The position numbers and the translations under genes are program-made. The notes beneath the pieces were generated by a model that was not told the DNA's origin, made no database searches, and saw only the letters and a list, made by a program, of their open reading frames with translations. Below, piece by piece: positions 62,890-64,000 of a DNA stretch of 64,000 bases. The stretch is from contig CAZCTC010000008.1 in assembly GCA_964501335.1 (NCBI GenBank), positions 106,075 to 170,074 on the forward strand, given 5' to 3'. Source of the DNA: CAZCTC01 sp964501335 (GTDB lineage: Bacteria; Chloroflexota; Anaerolineae; B4-G1; SLSP01). Position 1 is the stretch's first letter; every line of letters starts with the position of its first letter.

Positions 62890-62974
62890 GCCGAAGTGGC
62901 GGAATTGGCAGACGCGCTACGTTCAGGGCGTAGTGGGGTTTACCCCCATGTGGGTTCAAGTCCCACCTTCGGCA
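62890..62974 (+). tRNA. tRNA-Leu (anticodon CAG)
   Basis: An 85-nt cloverleaf. Acceptor GCCGAAG with CTTCGGC; D arm; anticodon stem CTACG/CGTAG around TTCAGGG (anticodon CAG, reading CUG); long variable arm with GGGG/CCCC; T arm around TTCAAGT. Discriminator A; CCA is not encoded. It has its own promoter and terminator. Confidence 0.96.
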
Positions 62975-62977
62975 CAG

Positions 62978-63006
62978 GCCCCCGGGAGAAATCTCGGGGG
63001 CTTTTT
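62978..63006 (+). terminator. Intrinsic terminator of tRNA-Leu
   Basis: Stem GCCCCCG with CGGGGGC, a GA-rich loop and then TTTTT. Confidence 0.93.
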
Positions 63007-63011
63007 GTTGT

Positions 63012-63057
63012 TAAAAATCAGCGCGCTGCTTGCACATGCAGCGCGCTGATTTTTTAA
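63012..63057. terminator. Bidirectional terminator-like hairpin
   Basis: AAAAATCAGCGCGCTGC pairs with GCAGCGCGCTGATTTTT around TTGCACAT. The A-tract is 5' and the T-tract 3'. It overlaps the stop of the 86-aa gene at 63054. Confidence 0.88.
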
Positions 63058-63314
63058 AGTTGCTTTGTGGCTCGATCTATAATTATCCTCAGTGCGATGT
63101 ATAGAAGTATAACGGCAATGCTTACCAGTCCCGTAATAACATATTTCCATACGGTTGGAAGTGTTGTTCGGAAGACCCATGAGTTGATGCCAAATCCCAG
63201 GCCGCCCAATCCCCCTCCCAGCGCACTTCCACGCATAGCAATCAGAGCGATGAAGGGGATCATGCTCCAAAACATTTCTAACCCGTTGACCTGTTTTTGG
63301 GTCGAATTGGCCAT
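63054..63314 (-). CDS. Small two-helix membrane protein (paralogue 1)
   Basis: An 86-aa protein starting at the ATG at 63314 after AAGGAG. A short amphipathic N-terminus (about 1-12) is followed by a Gly-rich hydrophobic segment 'MIPFIALIAMRGSALGG' and a second helix (about 56-78, 'VWKYVITGLVSIAVILLYIALRII'). Residues 'ALPT/TLPTVWKYVITG' are shared with the 79-aa protein at 63525-63764 ('ALPTPWKYLITG'), so the two are paralogues. Not recognised. Each has its own near-consensus promoter, which suggests high or stress-linked expression. Possibly membrane-shaping or a holin-like pore protein, by size and layout only. Confidence 0.8.
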   Translation of the reverse strand: MANSTQKQVNGLEMFWSMIPFIALIAMRGSALGGGLGGLGFGINSWVFRTTLPTVWKYVITGLVSIAVILLYIALRIIIDRATKQL

Positions 63315-63363
63315 ATTAAAACTCCTTATGATTATTGACTTGTTTAATTCAATCTATGGCAGC

Positions 63364-63392
63364 AATTTACTACTTAATTGCAGTTATGTCAA
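63364..63392 (-). promoter_or_regulatory. Near-consensus promoter of paralogue 1
   Basis: TTGACA (63392-63387) with 17-bp spacing to TAAATT (63369-63364) on the minus strand. It lies about 50 bp before the start codon. Confidence 0.8.
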
Positions 63393-63524
63393 GGGGTATT
63401 TTGTAACTTTTGTTTTTTAGATTTTTTGATTGCGTAGTTACGACGGATTTACATGCCGCCAGCGATTTTGGTGCGGTTCGAAGCGCCGCGGGGTGCTGCG
63501 CGAGGGAGAGAATTTATGGGCGTT

Positions 63525-63764
63525 TTAAATAAAGGCGAGCATTACCATAAATAGGGCCAGGATCAGGGTGGTGAGGGCTCCGGTGATGAGGTATTTCCAG
63601 GGGGTGGGGAGTGCGGTTTGGAAGATGCCCATATCGACGATAAAGCCGACGATGCCGAAGATGCCTCCGGTCAGTTCTCCTCCAAAGCCGAGCAACATGA
63701 TGAGGGGGATCAGGCTCCAGGCGATTTCGAGCAGTCGGGACAGCCTTTTGGGGGATGAGGTCAT
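63525..63764 (-). CDS. Small two-helix membrane protein (paralogue 2)
   Basis: A 79-aa protein starting at the ATG at 63764 after AAGGAGC. Hydrophobic segments lie at about 11-50 (with a GGELTGG glycine turn) and 56-77. It shares 'ALPTPWKYLITG' and the helix-turn-helix layout with the 86-aa protein downstream, which lies on the same strand in a separate transcription unit. No function recognised. The repeat block at 63889 follows upstream. Confidence 0.8.
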   Translation of the reverse strand: MTSSPKRLSRLLEIAWSLIPLIMLLGFGGELTGGIFGIVGFIVDMGIFQTALPTPWKYLITGALTTLILALFMVMLAFI

Positions 63765-63791
63765 CGGTAAGCTCCTTATGGTTATTAAAGC

Positions 63792-63820
63792 AATTTACTC
63801 CAGTTTGTTCTTTCTGCCAA
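63792..63820 (-). promoter_or_regulatory. Promoter of paralogue 2
   Basis: TTGGCA (63820-63815), 17 bp, TAAATT (63797-63792) on the minus strand. The -10 box and the following GCT are the same as in the promoter of paralogue 1. Confidence 0.75.
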
Positions 63821-63888
63821 GCGATGGAGATTTGAAAAGTTTTTCACCTGTGCGGTTGTTCATCAGCGTGGAGCAAAAACAGTTTTTA

Positions 63889-63992
63889 CGTCCCGCAACA
63901 GGTGTTTTCCCGGTAAAAAGCGACGCGCAGGATGGGGGGAGGATGTTTTTTATTCATATTTTCGGCGGCTTCAGAAAGCCGCCGAAAATATG
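63889..63992 (+). repeat. Module A plus hairpin (last copy)
   Basis: Module at 63889-63954 (ACGTCCCGCAA, GACGCGCAGGATGG) and hairpin at 63955-63992 with arms identical to copy 1 (CATATTTTCGGCGGCTT) around CAGA. The window ends eight bases later. Confidence 0.88.
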
Positions 63993-64000
63993 GGCTTTTT

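Noticed and set aside
4868..63992. Hairpins as intrinsic terminators
   Set aside because: Their T-tract is 5' and A-tract 3' of the stem. Only module-attached copies have a separate T-run a few bases further on, so termination is possible for some but not for the family in general.

Overview
The window (about 55% GC by eye) looks like a chromosomal segment of a Chloroflexota bacterium, most likely class Anaerolineae. This is inferred from gene content: a BTAD/AAA/TPR giant regulator, two MEDS-multi-PAS histidine kinases, huge exported proteins built from cadherin-like, LamG and DUF11 modules that end in an 'LPhVhR'-type tail, a sortase, a minimal SufS-SufU pair, cdaA-cdaR and an aldehyde:ferredoxin oxidoreductase with its own polyferredoxin. 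No rRNA or ribosomal-protein marker is present, so the placement is not proven.

Layout. 1-17 kb: a cell-surface locus. A 5'-truncated LamG/cadherin-like protein, a sortase, a BTAD-family regulator (minus strand), a divergent 73-aa protein preceded by three heptamers at 11-bp spacing, and a 1974-aa exported protein that also carries a papain-like domain. 17-31.6 kb: an orphan signalling cluster of a membrane PAS-PP2C phosphatase, a Cys-rich 4-TM protein, a GAF-PAS histidine kinase and two divergent MEDS-PAS7 kinases, with no response regulator. 31.7-39 kb: an exported carboxypeptidase-regulatory-like protein, two tandem VTT membrane proteins, a nucleotide-sugar dehydrogenase and a tyrosine recombinase with altered catalytic residues. 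39.7-41.5 kb: an unknown 481-aa protein and a discrete tRNA-like gene with an abnormal anticodon arm. 42-52 kb: housekeeping metabolism (sufS-sufU, cdaA-cdaR, a TPR protein, argF, tdh-kbl). 52-64 kb: a methyltransferase with a nearby decayed copy, the AOR/ferredoxin pair, a Nudix hydrolase, a GH31 glucosidase, a HerA-like ATPase, tRNA-Leu(CAG) and two small paralogous membrane proteins.

The most striking non-coding feature is the density of interspersed repeats. About 26 hairpins have stems that vary by compensatory change around a near-constant CAGA/TCTG loop. Their T-tract lies 5' and their A-tract 3', the reverse of an intrinsic terminator. Many are attached to a conserved ~70-bp module. 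Other families carry inverted TATTTTCA ends, AGTAGACAG inverted repeats (one copy bounded by 21-bp terminal inverted repeats), CGCAGAG-type repeats and long direct or tandem duplications. Four metabolic or surface transcription units share an extended -10 of the form TGnTATACT.

How the genes may work together: the regulator could control the surface locus through the 11-bp repeat array; exported proteins with a shared tail sit beside a sortase; cdaA/cdaR make and tune c-di-AMP; SufS/SufU supply sulfur for Fe-S proteins such as the AOR and its ferredoxin; Tdh and Kbl convert threonine to glycine and acetyl-CoA.
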